Shown in pieces: positions 47,341 to 60,500 of a DNA stretch of 64,000 nucleotides. Each line of letters starts with the position of its first letter. Position 1 is the first letter of the stretch. The notes below the pieces were generated by a model. The model was not told the DNA's origin and ran no database searches. It was given only the letters and a program-made list of their open reading frames with translations. Source of the DNA: Thermothelomyces thermophilus ATCC 42464 (Eukaryota > Ascomycota > Sordariomycetes > Sordariales > Chaetomiaceae); contig NC_016475.1 of NCBI RefSeq assembly GCF_000226095.1, positions 3,286,001 to 3,350,000 on the forward strand, written 5' to 3'. The position numbers and the translations under genes are program-made.

Positions 47341-47797
47341 TAGTTATCACGAGCCAACTATATACCGCAACCCGGTGGGGCACAGAAGGCTAAATGAGCC
47401 ACTAATCAAGAAGGGCACGAAGCGAGGCTAACATAGGATCGCTAGGGAGCGCGGGCTACTACAGGCGAACGATTGCCAAAAAGGGAAAGATAGCAGAGGA
47501 TAGCTAGCTACCAAAGGCAATCCAAGGGCAGGATAGAAAGAGACTATAAGCGATCGGCAGAAGTATATATACATGTAAATAGTCACTCGTTATAGTAGAC
47601 TCTAGGAGTTCACCAGTGGTAATAATCACAATTACAGTACTTATACCAAGTATTGCTAATTACTATAAGAGATAACTCTAAGTGTTATTATAAACCCTTT
47701 GGCTTTACCGAATCCCTTAGACGACCTGCCTACCTGTCCTGCTTAATCTACCTTTGTCTAAACCCTTTTAGAAGAAGTCTAAGCTAGGTTCGTTACA
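47341..47797 (+). repeat. G5 5' LTR (about 457 bp, U3 type B)
   Basis: Ends ttcgttaca at 47797. The left border is set where similarity to the G4 antisense frame stops (about 47340) and may be off by a few bases. The first 240 bases have no counterpart in other LTRs here. Confidence 0.72.
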
Positions 47798-47859
47798 CGT
47801 TATTACTACTCCCTTTATTCTATTATAGTTTAGAATAGAGGTGACTTCGACCTTGATAT

Positions 47860-49964
47860 CGATATAGCTACTAACGTTACGGCTAAATAGCTACTTACCT
47901 AGCTTAGTTAACTCTAGTAGCGGATCTAGGAGTTAGACTAGAGAGATAAAGTTACTTAAGCCCAAATTAAGGAACTCGAGAACGGCGAAAAGTATTTATA
48001 GAAACTGGTTAACGAGGCCTACGCTAAAATCGAAGCGCTCGAGACTACCAAAGCGAGCTATATTAAGATCGAACTACCTGGCAAATACAGAGGAACCAAG
48101 GAGGATCTCGTAGGATTCCTAATAAACCTCCGATCTTACTTCCGGCTTAATAACAATAAGTTTCTAGACGATAAAGCTAAAGTTCTCTACGTAGCTACGA
48201 GATTAGAGGGTAAGGCACTTAGATAGTTTGAGCCTATATAGAATGACTATCTTACTAAGGAAGACGAAGACGACTAAGATGTGTTTATGTAGGCAGTCTT
48301 CTGATCTTACGACCGTTTCGAAGAAGAGCTTTAGAAGGTTTTTAGCGACAAAGATAAGAAGATTTATATATAAGAAAGACTCGCTAATCTCTAACAGACT
48401 AAGTTAGTAGCCTCCTACGCTATATAGTTTAGAAAGGACATATTTAAGTCTTAGCTTAATGATAAGGCATTAATATAACTATTCTATAATAGCTTAAAGG
48501 AAAAGGTTAAAGATAAACTATATAAGTATAACCGGCCTAAGACTCTAGATAAATATATTATATAGGCTATTAGAATTAATAATTAACTCTATATACAAGA
48601 GTAGCAAAAACGAGGATAAATAAATAGAACTATAGTTAAGGCTAATAATAAAAAAAAGCGAGTATATGTTAGTACCTTGTATAAGATATACCCTAGAGCT
48701 ATAGATATAGATATAATATAGAAGCAGGATAAGAAGAAGACGGCTAAAGACAAGTCTAACGTTACCTACTATAACTATAGAAAGAAAGGATACTATAAAT
48801 AAGAATGTCAAAGCCTAAAGAAAGACTAGAAACTAGTCCCTAGAAAGGAAATTATAGCTATCGACAAAAACACTAAGGATATTATCAAAGTAGCGGCTAT
48901 AAGCTATAAAGATAGGGGCAGTAATACAGACAGTCTTAGATATAACAACAATAGTAAAGATAAACAAGCACCGTACTCTAAACTGGTCACTATAGACCTA
49001 GAGATAGGTCTTACCGAATAGGATATGGCAGGAGAATATACACCGCTAGTTTCGATTCTCCTAGCCTTGAGATAGTAGGGTTTTACGGTCACGTAGAGGC
49101 AGGATAGATCGTAGACAACCGATACCTAAGGAATCGAAAGACCTAGACCTAATGTTCTATTCCTCTAGGAATGAATCGAATGGTACTATAACGAAGTTTT
49201 CCGGCTTAATACGGAACTATACAAACGGGATAAACGCTTGATTTGACTTACCTAGTAGAGCGATAGAATGAGAGACAAGATAAGGGAACTCCGACGTATC
49301 GTAGAAACTATTAAAGGGGAATAGCCTGTGATGTACGATAGGCCCGATAGCTACGCCGAGCATTTTGACGATTAGTAACTTAGCCACGACGTACGGAACC
49401 CCAAGTACTAGTTTATACATGCAAACTATGAAAAAGACAAACGTATATAGGAAAACTACTAGAAGAAATACTCCTACCTTAGCATTAGAATACCTATAGC
49501 CTATATATAATAGGAAGGATTTAGAAAAGAGTTCTAATACCTTTTAGGTAACGCTACGCGACTATACCCGCGATACGAGGCATATATATAAGTGCCTTGG
49601 TTCTAATGTATATTATACGAATGCCGATACTACTTTTGTAATAAATTTGAAAACAATCACTAGCCGACCTGACAAGGAAATGAGAACGGAAGCCTTCGCC
49701 CTATAGAATAGGTCTATAATATAGGAAATAGAGCGGCCGAATTGCTCTAGAAGATCGAAGCCTACGATCTAGAAGGCATTACAGTAGTACTAAAACGAGC
49801 CTAGCCTAGGTACTACAGAACAGGACGAGATATGTAGGACTTATGCTAGAGTAATAACTACCTCTACTATACGGACAAAAAGAAATCGCAGATCTAGGAG
49901 CTTTAGATAAAGCTATAGTATATATAACGAAAAGCAGAACAGACCTAATGGTAGGAAGCTATAA
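47860..49964 (+). pseudogene. G5 gag and spacer, RIP-inactivated and truncated
   Basis: Aligns with 24065-26165 of G2. The initiator ATG has become ATA (near 47867). The nucleocapsid knuckle is at about 48768-48810 (YYNYRKKGYYK-EC) with more Cys, Gly and His lost than in G2. The spacer Cys/His cluster is at about 49600-49670. Stops throughout. Confidence 0.75.
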
Positions 49965-50383
49965 TGTCACGGAAATATACATGCAGATGCCGCCTAAGCC
50001 ACTAGCACAAATAGGCTAATTAAGTCAAAGGAACGAAAGGACCAATTACAGCATAGGAAGCATAATAATCACTACACTTACCAGTGATTAGGGTAATCAC
50101 CGCCATACGATCACTTACAATCACCATGATCAGGAATAATTACTAGGATTATATATATATATAGATAGTCACTCGTTATAGTAGACTCTAGGAGTTCACC
50201 AATAGTAATAATTATAATTATAGTACTTATACCAAGCATTGCTAATTACTATAAGAGACAACTCTAAGTGTTATTATAAACTCTTTAACTTTACCAAATC
50301 CCTTAGATGACCTGCCTACTTGTCCCGCTTCACCTACCTCTGTCTAGACCCTTTCAGAAGAAGTCTAAGTTAGGTTTGTTATA
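49965..50383 (+). repeat. G6 5' LTR (U3 type A)
   Basis: tgtcacggaaatatacatgc ... ttgttata. Same length as the G2 LTRs; the GATCA cluster is still visible at 50070-50146 but partly destroyed by transitions. Confidence 0.9.
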
Positions 50384-50449
50384 CGTTATTACCACTCCCT
50401 TTGTTCTGTCATAGTTTAGAACGGAGGTAACTTCGACCTCGACATCGAC

Positions 50450-53400
50450 ATAGCTACTAACGTTACGGCCAAATAGCTACTTACTTAGCTTAGTTAACTC
50501 TAGTAGCGAATCTAGGAGTTGGACTAGAGAGACAAGGCTACTTAAGCTCGAATTAAGGAACTCGAGAACTGCGAAAAGTACTTGTAGAAGCTAGTTAACG
50601 AGGCCTATACTAAAATCGAGACGCTTAAGACTACTAAAGCGAGCCATATTAAGATCGAACTACCTAGTAAATATAGAGGAACCAAGGAAGATCTTATAGG
50701 ATTCCTAACAAACCTCTAATCCTACTTCTGGCTTAATGATAACAAGTTTCTAGATGATAAAGCTAAAGTCCTTTATATAGTTATAAGACTAGAGGGCAAG
50801 GCACTTAGATAGTTCGAGCCTATGTAGAACGACTATCTTACTAAGAAAGATAAAGACGACCGAGATGTATTTATATAGGCAGTCTTCTAATCTTATAACC
50901 ATTTCGAAGAAGAGCTTTAGAAGGTTTTTGGTAATAAGGATAAGAAGATTTATATGTAAGAAAGACTCGCTAATCTCCGACAGACCAAGTTAATAGCCTC
51001 TTATGCTATATAGTTTAGATAGGATATACTTAAGTCTTAGCTTAACGACGAGGCATTAATGCAATTGTTCTATAATGGCTTAAAGGAAAAGGTCAAGGAC
51101 AAGCTATATAAGTACGATTAGCCTAAGACTCTAGACAAATATATTATATAGGCTATTAGAATCGATAATTAACTCTATATACAAGAGCAGTAGAAACGAG
51201 GTCGAATAAATAGAACTATAGTTAAGGCTAACGATAAGAAAAAGCAAGCGTACGTCAGTACCTTATATAAGATATACCCTAGAACTATAGATATAGATAT
51301 AGTATAGAAGCAGGACTAGAAGAAAACGACCAAAGACAAGTCTAATATTACCTACTATAACTATAGAAAGAAAGGGCACTATAAGCAAGAATGCCAGAGC
51401 TCAAAGAAAGAATGAAAACCAACCCCTAGAAAGGAAATTATAACCATTAATAAAACTACTAAGGATGTTATCGAAGTAGCGGCCACGAGCTATAAAGACA
51501 AGGGCAGTAACATAGATAGTCTCGGACACGATAGCGATAGCAAAGACGAACAAGCACCGTACTCCGAACTAGTCACTATGGACCTAGAGATAGGTCTTGC
51601 CGAATGGGACATGGCAGGAGAATATATACCGCCAGTTTCGATTCTCCTAGTCTTGAGGCAGTGGGGTTTTACGGTTATGTAGAGGTAGGATAGATTATAG
51701 ATAACTAATACCTAAGGAATCGAAAGACCTAGACCTAATGTTCTATTCCTCTGGGAACGAATCGAATAGTACTATAACGAAGTTTTCTGACTTAATATAG
51801 AACTATATAAACGGGATAGACGCTTAATTTGACTTACCTACTAGAGTAATAGAATAAGGGACGAAATAAGGGAACTCTAATATATTATAGAAACTATTAA
51901 AGGAGAATAGCCTATAATATATAATAGGCCTAATAGCTATACTAAGTATCTTAACGGCTAATAACTTAGTAACGACATATAGAACCTAGAATACTAGTTT
52001 ATACAAGCGAACCACGGAAAAGATAAGTATATATAGGAAAGCTACTAGAAGAAACACTCCTATGTTAGCACTAGAGTACCTATAGTCTATATATAATAGG
52101 AAGGATTCGGGAAAGAATTCTAATACCTCCTAGGTGACACTACACGACTATACCCTTGACACAAGGCATATATACAAGTGCCCTAGTTCTAGTATATAGT
52201 ATACGAATGCCGATACCACTTCCGCGACAAATTCGAAAACAATCACTAGCCGACCCGGCAAGGAAATAAAGATAGAAGTTTATACCCTATAGAATAGGTC
52301 TACAATATAGGAAATAGAGCGGCTAAATTGCTCTGGAAGATCGAAGCCTACGATCTAGAAAGCATTACAATAGTTCTAAGACAAGCCTAGCCTAGGTACT
52401 ACAGAACTAGACGAGATATATAGGACTCGTGTTAGAGCAACGATTACCTCTATTACGCGGACGAAAAGAAATTACAAATTTAGGAGCTTTAGATAAAGCT
52501 ATAGCACGTACGATAGAAAGTAGAACGGACCTAATAGTAGGAAGCCGTAAGCACTAAATGGCTTATGGAAATGAGCACGATCGATAAAGCTACTATTAGC
52601 CGAATAACCGAAGAGGTTAGTACTGACCTAGGAAATGGGTTAGGGCCCTTCGAGGGGCCTGGAAACTATTAACGCCTGTATAGCGGCAAGTGGTAGCGTA
52701 GTATAGGAAGGACTAGCGTAAAAGACTACTATATTAAGACCTCTTAGCAGAAATATAAGAAATCGCTACAATCTTTAGATAACGGCGGCAAGACAAGCGA
52801 TTATAGATAATAGCATAGTAGAAACAGCACGAAATGCTCATACTAGTGGATAGTAGAGCAGAGATAAATCTGATTTCGCCAATACTTGTAAATTAGCTAT
52901 AGATACCCTAGAGAATAAAGCGGAAGCATAGTATAGTTAAAGGGCTATTTCCGATATAATAGGTATATAGGGAGACCGAACCAATCGATATTACTATAGT
53001 AGGGAAGACTATAGTAGTTATATTTAGCATTATAGATATAGGTAATGATAAAGATATAATATTAGGGTTACTATAGTATAAAGACTACGACCTAGACATT
53101 AGCTAGAAGAATAGTAGCTACCTACGACCCCAAATGGAGTCGTATTCGACTAGTAAGATAAGGAGTACGCAAGGATCACGAGTAGACGATGCTCAAGGAA
53201 AGGCATATCCTACAGATCTACCGTAAGAGATAGACAATGGTAGGCAGACTACTATAGACTCTAGAAGAGGCGGTATAACAATATCAATATCGCGATAGGA
53301 GGAACAAGCTAAATCGCCGATAGCTATTCTCTCTATTGACGAATGTAGAGCACTATAATAGGAGTAATAGGTTGAGATAGGAGAAATCGCTAGCATCGCT

Positions 53401-56350
53401 ATAGACGGAACCAAGTTCGTATACTACTAGAAAACCGAGAGACGAGATAAGACTAGGGAAGTACCAAAGGAATATAAAGGACACCTAACATTCGAACCGA
53501 AATATCTAGAAGGACTACTAGAACACGGCCTATAGGATCACGAGATTAAGCTTAAGGAAGGAGCATAACTAAAGTTCTTTAAGATTTACTATACAAGCTA
53601 GATATAGAACGAAGAACTTAAGTAATATTTAGAGGAGAACCTTCGAAGAGGATATATCTGCCTGTTGATATCGCTAGTAGGCTACCTAATCTTATTTATA
53701 CCTAAGAAAGATAGAAAGCTATAGTTATATATTGACTATTAGTAACTTAATAAATAGACTATAAAAAACCAATACCCGTTACCGCTAATCTTATAGCTCT
53801 AAGATTAGTTAGTAAGAGCCTAATATTTTATGCGTCTTGACTTGCTATCGGCCTATAACTATATATAGATCAAAGAAGGCGACGAGTAGAAAACGGCCTT
53901 TAGGACACCCTATAGCCACTATAAGTACCTTGTCATGCTATTTGGACTTACGAACGCGCTAGTAACGTTCTAAGCCCTAATTGATCAAGCTATCTGACCC
54001 TTTCTTAACAAATTTACGGTATATTATCTCGACGATATACTTATCTTCTCTAAGACAATAGACGAACACCGGAAGTACGTAAAAGTAGTACTAGACGTGC
54101 TATACGTGTACAAGCTATTAGTTAATAAGGAAAAGAGCGAATTCTATGTCAGGAAGACAGTCTTTTTAGGATACGAGATATCCTTAGGACAAATCCGGAT
54201 AGAACCTTTAAAGGTTAAAGCTATTAAGAATTAGCTACAACCGACGTTAGTTATAGAAGTACAAAGCTTTATCGGATTTATAAACTTCTACCGGATGTTT
54301 ATTAGGAACTTTAGAATAATCGTACGACCTTTATACGAACTTACTAAGAAGAATACTAAATTCCAATAGGAAGAACAATATAAGTAAGCATTTATATAGA
54401 TTCGCGATGCTATTACCGAAGATCTAGTACTAGTACTACCAGACCTTAAGAAGCCATTTGAGGTAGAAACGGATGCTTTAGACTACGCCATTAGAGGGCA
54501 ATTAGGATAACAAGACAGACAAGGAAAGCTATATCCTATAGCCTTCTTTTTAAAGAAGCTCGATAGACTATATCTTAATTACCTAATTTATAATAAGAAA
54601 CTACTTATGATTATCGAAGCTTTCAAGGAATAGCAACTATACCTTAGCAGCACAATTAAACCGGTATAAGTATATACAGATCATAAGAATTTACGGTATT
54701 TCACGATAACAAAGGAGCTTAACAGATAACAAATACAATAGGCAGAATTCCTTACAGAATTCAACTTTGAGATCCGCTATAAGAAGGGCAAAGAGAACGT
54801 ATAAGCAGATATCTTAAGTTGATAAACGGATTATACGGAAGGACGAACGGAAATAATACTACTATTGTTCAAGGAATATATAGACAGAACGCTATATTAC
54901 AAAATATAGACACCTATAGAAGATAATCTACTTAACTCGTTCCTAGAATACTACGTAATCTTTCGAGAAGAAAGGATTAACGAGGCATAGTATCAAGTAA
55001 CACCTAGACCAGTAGTACCTAACGAAGTAGAAGAAAGAGATAGGAAACTTTGGTACCAAGGCAAAGCGTATATCTACGACAAAGATTAATAGCTACAGAT
55101 GATTCGAGAACTCTACGAGTCGAAACTCGGAGGATATAAAGGAGTTACAAAGACTGTTGTACAAGTCAAGAAACACTACGACTTTCCATAGTTAACGGCA
55201 CGAGTTAAGGAAGTCGTACAGAGCTATAATATCTGTAATTAAAGCAAAACGGCACGATATAAGCTGTATAGGCTACTTTAGCTACTACTAATAGCTGATA
55301 AACTATAGAGTTTAGTTATAATAGACTTTATTACGAAGCTGCTAGAATCTAAGGATACGGCTATAGGAGTAATCTACGATAGTATTCTTACTATAGTAGA
55401 CTGCCTAACTAAATAGGTATACTTCTTTCCCTATAAGGAGTCCTAGACAGCCAAACAACTAGTAGATATGATCTATCGGCAAGTTACATTAGTATATGCT
55501 TGGCCGTAAGAATAGATTACCGATAGAGACACTAAGTTCGTATTAAAGTTTTAGCAAGCGTTAATACAACGATTAGGTATTAATAGCAAGCTATTAACGG
55601 TATATTACCTATAGACTAATAGACAAACAGAGTAACTAAACCAAGTTATTAAGCAGTACCTCTACTCTTATATTAACTACTAACAAAACGACTAGGTTAT
55701 ACTATTACCAATAGTATAACTCGCTTACAATATAACGCTAATGGAAACGACTAAAGTTACACTGTTCTTCGCAAACTACGGATATAAAGCAGACCTTAGG
55801 CAAGGACTAGAGGTTATAGTGCCGAGAGTAGCAGTCAAAGTAGAACAAATGTATATACTATATAAAAAGCTCAAAAAGGAACTTGAGTTTGTCAAGACTA
55901 GAATGAAGAACTACTACGACAAACATAGGCTCGAGGGACCTTACCTAGAGAGGGGAGATAAAGTCTACCTAATTATACGAAACTTACAAACCAAACGACC
56001 AAGTACGAAGCTAGACTTTAAGAAGGTCAGACTCTTCGTTATTAAAGAACAAATTTCGACATCTAACTACCGACTATCGTTACTGTCATCTATATGACTA
56101 TAGATAGATGTTTTTCATATTTTACTTCTCGAACTAGCACCGAAAAACGCTAAGGTTGCTACATATATCGAAGCAGAAGATAAGGAAGAAGAATAGGACG
56201 TTAAAGAAATTCTAGATTTACGTATTATCGACAGGGAACTATAGTACCTAGTCAAGTAGCTCGATTTCAGATTAGAAGATAACTCATAGGAACTAGTCAA
56301 GAATTTAAACTACCCTAAGAAACTAGAACAGTTTTATCGGCAGAACCCGG
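50450..56350 (+). pseudogene. G6 gag-pol with chromodomain, RIP-inactivated
   Basis: Start codon changed to ATA at 50450. Knuckle near 51350 (YYNYRKKGHYKQEC). Spacer cluster near 52185-52250. Protease near 52850 (LILVDSRAEINLIS). RT with YYLDDILIF at about 54023. RNase H about 54455-54830. Integrase about 55090-56090, of which 55741-56097 is open for 118 codons (TKVTLFFANYGYKADLRQGL to STSNYRLSLLSS) and is the best-preserved integrase tail in the family. Chromodomain about 56193-56345. Stops elsewhere. Confidence 0.8.
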
Positions 56351-56379
56351 ATCGGCTAAAGGCAAATCTAAGATAAAAC

Positions 56380-57035
56380 CGAAAATAGCGCCCTAGTTAA
56401 TAACATTGACGCTACCGTTAAGCTACACAATGGCCCCCGATTCCTACTATTCTACTGCCTCTAATTTGTCTAGATTCGACAAACCCCATATAACTATATC
56501 TACCCCCTTCTCTACTAGGAACTCTTGTTGTTTACAGACCTAAGTTAGACAGGCCAACGCCTTAGAAGCTTTATATTAATATTCTCGTAACAAGGCTTTG
56601 GCCTCTTTCTCTTTAGCCTTTAAATGACGTTGCTCGTATATAATATAATCTACTACGTTACAATTAGAGATATGCTCTCGTAAGGAAACGGGAACTTATA
56701 AGAAGAAACTAGAACACTGGAACTATCGTAAGCATGACCCTAACGTATACAAGCCTTATAACGACGAGACTTTTCAATTATCTTACACACTCGGCTATAC
56801 TTCGCGTAATGAGAACATGCTATCACTACAAACCCGTAATCGGAAATAAACTAAGCTAAACGCTTATAACGAATAGATACTAGAGATCTACACGCATTAG
56901 ACGGCATAACTAATAGCACAAAGGGTAACAAGAGGCTAAGGAGAAAAACACGTACAAGGAACGCAAGGGATATTAGCGCTATTTAAGACGGCCTAAAGAG
57001 GGCTTTCAGGTCAAAAGCCTCAAAGGGAGGGCATC
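56380..57035 (-). pseudogene. G6 antisense accessory ORF
   Basis: Same position and reading as in G2: YKACIR-GHAYDSSSVLVSSY, then YIIYEQRHLKAKEKEAKALL, EFLVEKGVDIVIWGLSNLDK. Compared with G2 some codons are better kept (YIIYEQR, where G2 has a stop) and the intron donor GTAAG has become ATAAG. The independent damage in the two copies supports a once-coding frame. Confidence 0.6.
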
Positions 57036-57040
57036 ATGTC

Positions 57041-57467
57041 TGTCACAGAAATATATATACAGATACCGCCTAAGCCACTAGCACAAATAGGCTAATCAAG
57101 TCAAAAGAATGATAGACTAATCAGGACAGGATCACGCTTAGCAAGAAATAATCCTAATAGAGGATTACTAGCTCACGATATAAGCTAGGTAAGCTAGTAT
57201 AAATGATCACCACGACTGCTAATGATCCTAAGAGTATATATATATATAAATAGTCACTCGTTATAATAGACTCTAGGAGTTCACTAGTAGTAATAATTAC
57301 AATTATAGTACTTATATTAAATATTGCTAATTACTATAAGAGACAACTCTAATATTATTATAAACCCTTTGGCTTTACCAAATCCCTTAGACGACCTGCC
57401 TACTCGTCATACTTAACCTACCTCCGTCTAGACCCTTTCAGAAGAAATCTAAGTTAGGTTCGTTATA
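57041..57467 (+). repeat. G7 5' LTR (427 bp, U3 type C)
   Basis: First 65 bases (tgtcacagaaata ... aatcaagtcaaa) and the part after about 57250 match type A, but 57110-57235 is unrelated (for example ctcacgatataagctag), with only two GATC cores left. Confidence 0.85.
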
Positions 57468-57533
57468 CGTTATTACTACTCCCTTTGTTCTGTCATGGTT
57501 CAGAACAGAGGCAACTTCGACCTCGACATTAAT

Positions 57534-60500
57534 ATAGCTACCAACGTCACAGCCGAACAGCTGCTTACTTAGCTTGGTCAACTCTAGCAGCGGATCTAGG
57601 AGTTAGACTAGAGAGATAAGGCTGCTTAAGCTCGAATTAAGGAACTCGAGAACTGCGAAAAGTACTTGCAGAAGTTGGTTAACGAGGCCTACACCAAAAT
57701 CGAGGCACTCGAGGGCGCCAAAGCAAAGCACATTAAGATCGAACCACCTAGCAAATACGGAGGAACTAAGGAAGATCTCGTAGGATTCTTGACAAACCTC
57801 CGATCCTACTTCCGGCTCAATGATGACAAGTTTCTAGACGATAAAGCTAAAGTCCTCTATATAGCTATAAGACTAGAGGGCAAGGCACTTAGATAGTTCG
57901 AGCCTACGTGGAATGACTATCTTACTAAGGAAGATAAAGATAAACGAGACACGTTTATATAGGTAGTCTTCTAATCTTATAACCGTTTTGAAGAAGAGCT
58001 TTAGAAAGTTTTTAGTGATAAAGATAAGAAGATTTATATATAAGAAAGACTTGCTAATCTTTAATAGACTAAGTTAGTAGCCTCTTATACTATATAATTT
58101 AGATAGGATATATTTAAGTCTTAGCTTAATAATAAGGCATTAATATAATTATTCTATAACAGCTTAAAGGAAAAGGTTAAAGATAAGCTATATAAGTATA
58201 ATCGGCCTAAGACTCTAGACAAATATATTATATAGGTTATCAAGATTAATAATCAACTCTATATATAAGAGTAGTAGAAATAAGGTCAAATGAACAGAAC
58301 TATAGTTAAGGCTAACGATAAGAAAAAGCGAGTATACGTTAGTACCTTATACAGGACATACCCTAGAGCTATAGATATAAACGCAACGTAGAAGCAAGAT
58401 TAGAAGAAGACGACCAAAGATAAGTCTAATATTACCTACTATAACTATAGAAAGAAAGGGCACTATAAGCGAGAATGCTAAAGCCTAAAGAAAGAATAGA
58501 AACTAGCCCCTAGGAAGAAAATTACAGCTATCGACGAAACTACCAAGGACATTATCGAAGTAGTAGCTACAAGCTACAAAGACAAGGGTAGTAATACGGA
58601 TAGTCTTAGATACGACGGCAACGGTAAAGACAAATAAGCACCATACTCCGAACTAGTCACTATAGATCTAGAGACAGGTCTTGCCGAATAGGATATAGCA
58701 GGAGAGTATATGCCGCTAATTTCGATTCTCCTAGCCTTGAGGTAGTAGGGTTTTATAGTCATGTAGAGGTAGGATGGATCGTAGATAACCGACACCTAAG
58801 GAATCGAAAGACCCGGACCTAATGCTCTATTCCTCTAGGAACAAATTAAATAGTACTATAACGAAGTTTTCTAACTTAATACGGAACTATATAAACGGGA
58901 TAGGTGCTTAACTTAACTTACCTAGTAGAGCGATAAGATAAAGGATAAAATAAGGGAACTCTAACATATTATAGAAGCTATTAAAGGAGAATAGCCTATA
59001 ATATATAATAGGCCTAATAGCTATACTAAGTACCTTGATAATTAGTAACTTAGTAACGATATATAGAACCTAGAATACTAGTTTATACACGCAAACTGTA
59101 GAAAAGACAAGCGTATATAGGAAAGCTACTAGAAGAAATACTCCTACCTTAGCATTAGAGTACCTATAGTCTATATATAGTAGGAAGGATTTAAGAAAGA
59201 ATTCCAATACCTCCTAGGCAACATTACACGACTATACCCTTAACATGAGGCACATATACAAGTGCCCTAGTTCCAGTATATAGCACACGAATGCCAATAC
59301 CACTTCTACGACAAATTTAAAAACAATCACTAGCCAACCCGACAAGGAAATGAGGACGGAAGCTTACGCCCTATGGAATAGGTCTACGATATAGGAAACA
59401 GAGCGGCCGAATTGCTCTAGAAGATCGAAGCCCGCGATCTAGGAAGCATTACGATAGTTCCAAGACAAGCCTGGCCTAGGCACTACGGAATAGGACGAGA
59501 TATATAGGACTCGTGCTAGAATAACGATTACCTCTATTACGTAGAAGAAAAGAAATTGCGAATTCGGAAGCTTTAGATAAAGCTATAGTACGTACGATAG
59601 AAAGTAAAATAGACCTAATGGTAGGAAGCTATAAGCACTTAATAGCTTACGGAAATAAGTACGATCGATAAAGCCGCTATTAGTCAAATAACCAAAGAGG
59701 TTAGCACTAACCTAGGAAACGGGTCAGGGCCCTTCGAGGGGCCTAGAAACCATTAACGCCTACGTAATGGCAAGTGGTAGTATAGTATAGGAGGGACTAG
59801 CGTAAGAGATTACTATATCGAGACCTCCTGGTAGAAATATAGGAAATCGCTATAATCTTTAGACGACGATAGTAAGATAAGCGACTATAAATAATAGCAC
59901 AATAGAAACAGCACAAAATGCTCGTACTAGTAAATAGTAGAGCAGAGATAAACCTAATTTCACCGACACTTGTAAATTAGCTACAGATACCCTAGAGAAT
60001 GAAGCGGAAGTATAATATAGTTAAAGGGCCATTTCCGACGTAATAGATATATAGGGAGACTAAACCAATTGACATCACTATAGCAGGGAAGACTATAGTA
60101 GTCGTATTTAGCATCATAGATATAGGCAACGACAAAGACATAATATTAGGGTTACTATAGTATGAAGATTATAACCTAGATATTAGCTAGAAGAATGGTA
60201 GCCACCTACGACCCCGAACGGAGTTATATTTGACTAGTAAGATAGGGAGCATACAGGGATCGCAAGCGGACAATGCTCAAGGAAAGGCATGTCCTACAGA
60301 TCTACCGCAAGAGATAGATAATAGTAGGTAGACTACTACAGACTCTAGAAGAGGTAGCACAATAACATTAATATCGTAACAGGAGGAACAAGCTAAATCA
60401 CCAATAGCTATTCTCTCTATTAATAAATATAGAGCACTATAATTAGAGTAATAGGTTAAGATAGGAGAAATCGCTAGTATCGCTATAGACGGAACCAAGT

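Larger units (their letters stand above)
47341..49964 (+). mobile_element. G5: left part of a G2-family element (U3 type B)
   Basis: Consists of LTR 47341-47797, gag and the beginning of the spacer, ending abruptly at 49964 where G6 inserted (flank pentamer tataa). The LTR shares R/U5 with G2 from 47585 on, but its U3 (ttatcacgagccaac ...) is unrelated to types A and C and is less AT-rich. Its right part should lie beyond the window. Confidence 0.82.
49965..57040 (+). mobile_element. G6: G2-family chromovirus inserted in G5, 3' LTR cut by G7
   Basis: 5' LTR 49965-50383 (419 bp, U3 type A as in G2), gag-pol, antisense frame, polypurine tract, then only the first four bases of the 3' LTR (tgtc, 57037-57040) before G7. 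Left flank tataa (49960-49964). Overall layout is co-linear with G2. Confidence 0.88.

Noticed and set aside
56115-56300. 61-codon Ser/Tyr-rich minus-strand frame, also at 63199-63384
   Set aside because: Reverse-strand shadow of the chromodomain in G6 and G7, separate from the antisense accessory gene further right.
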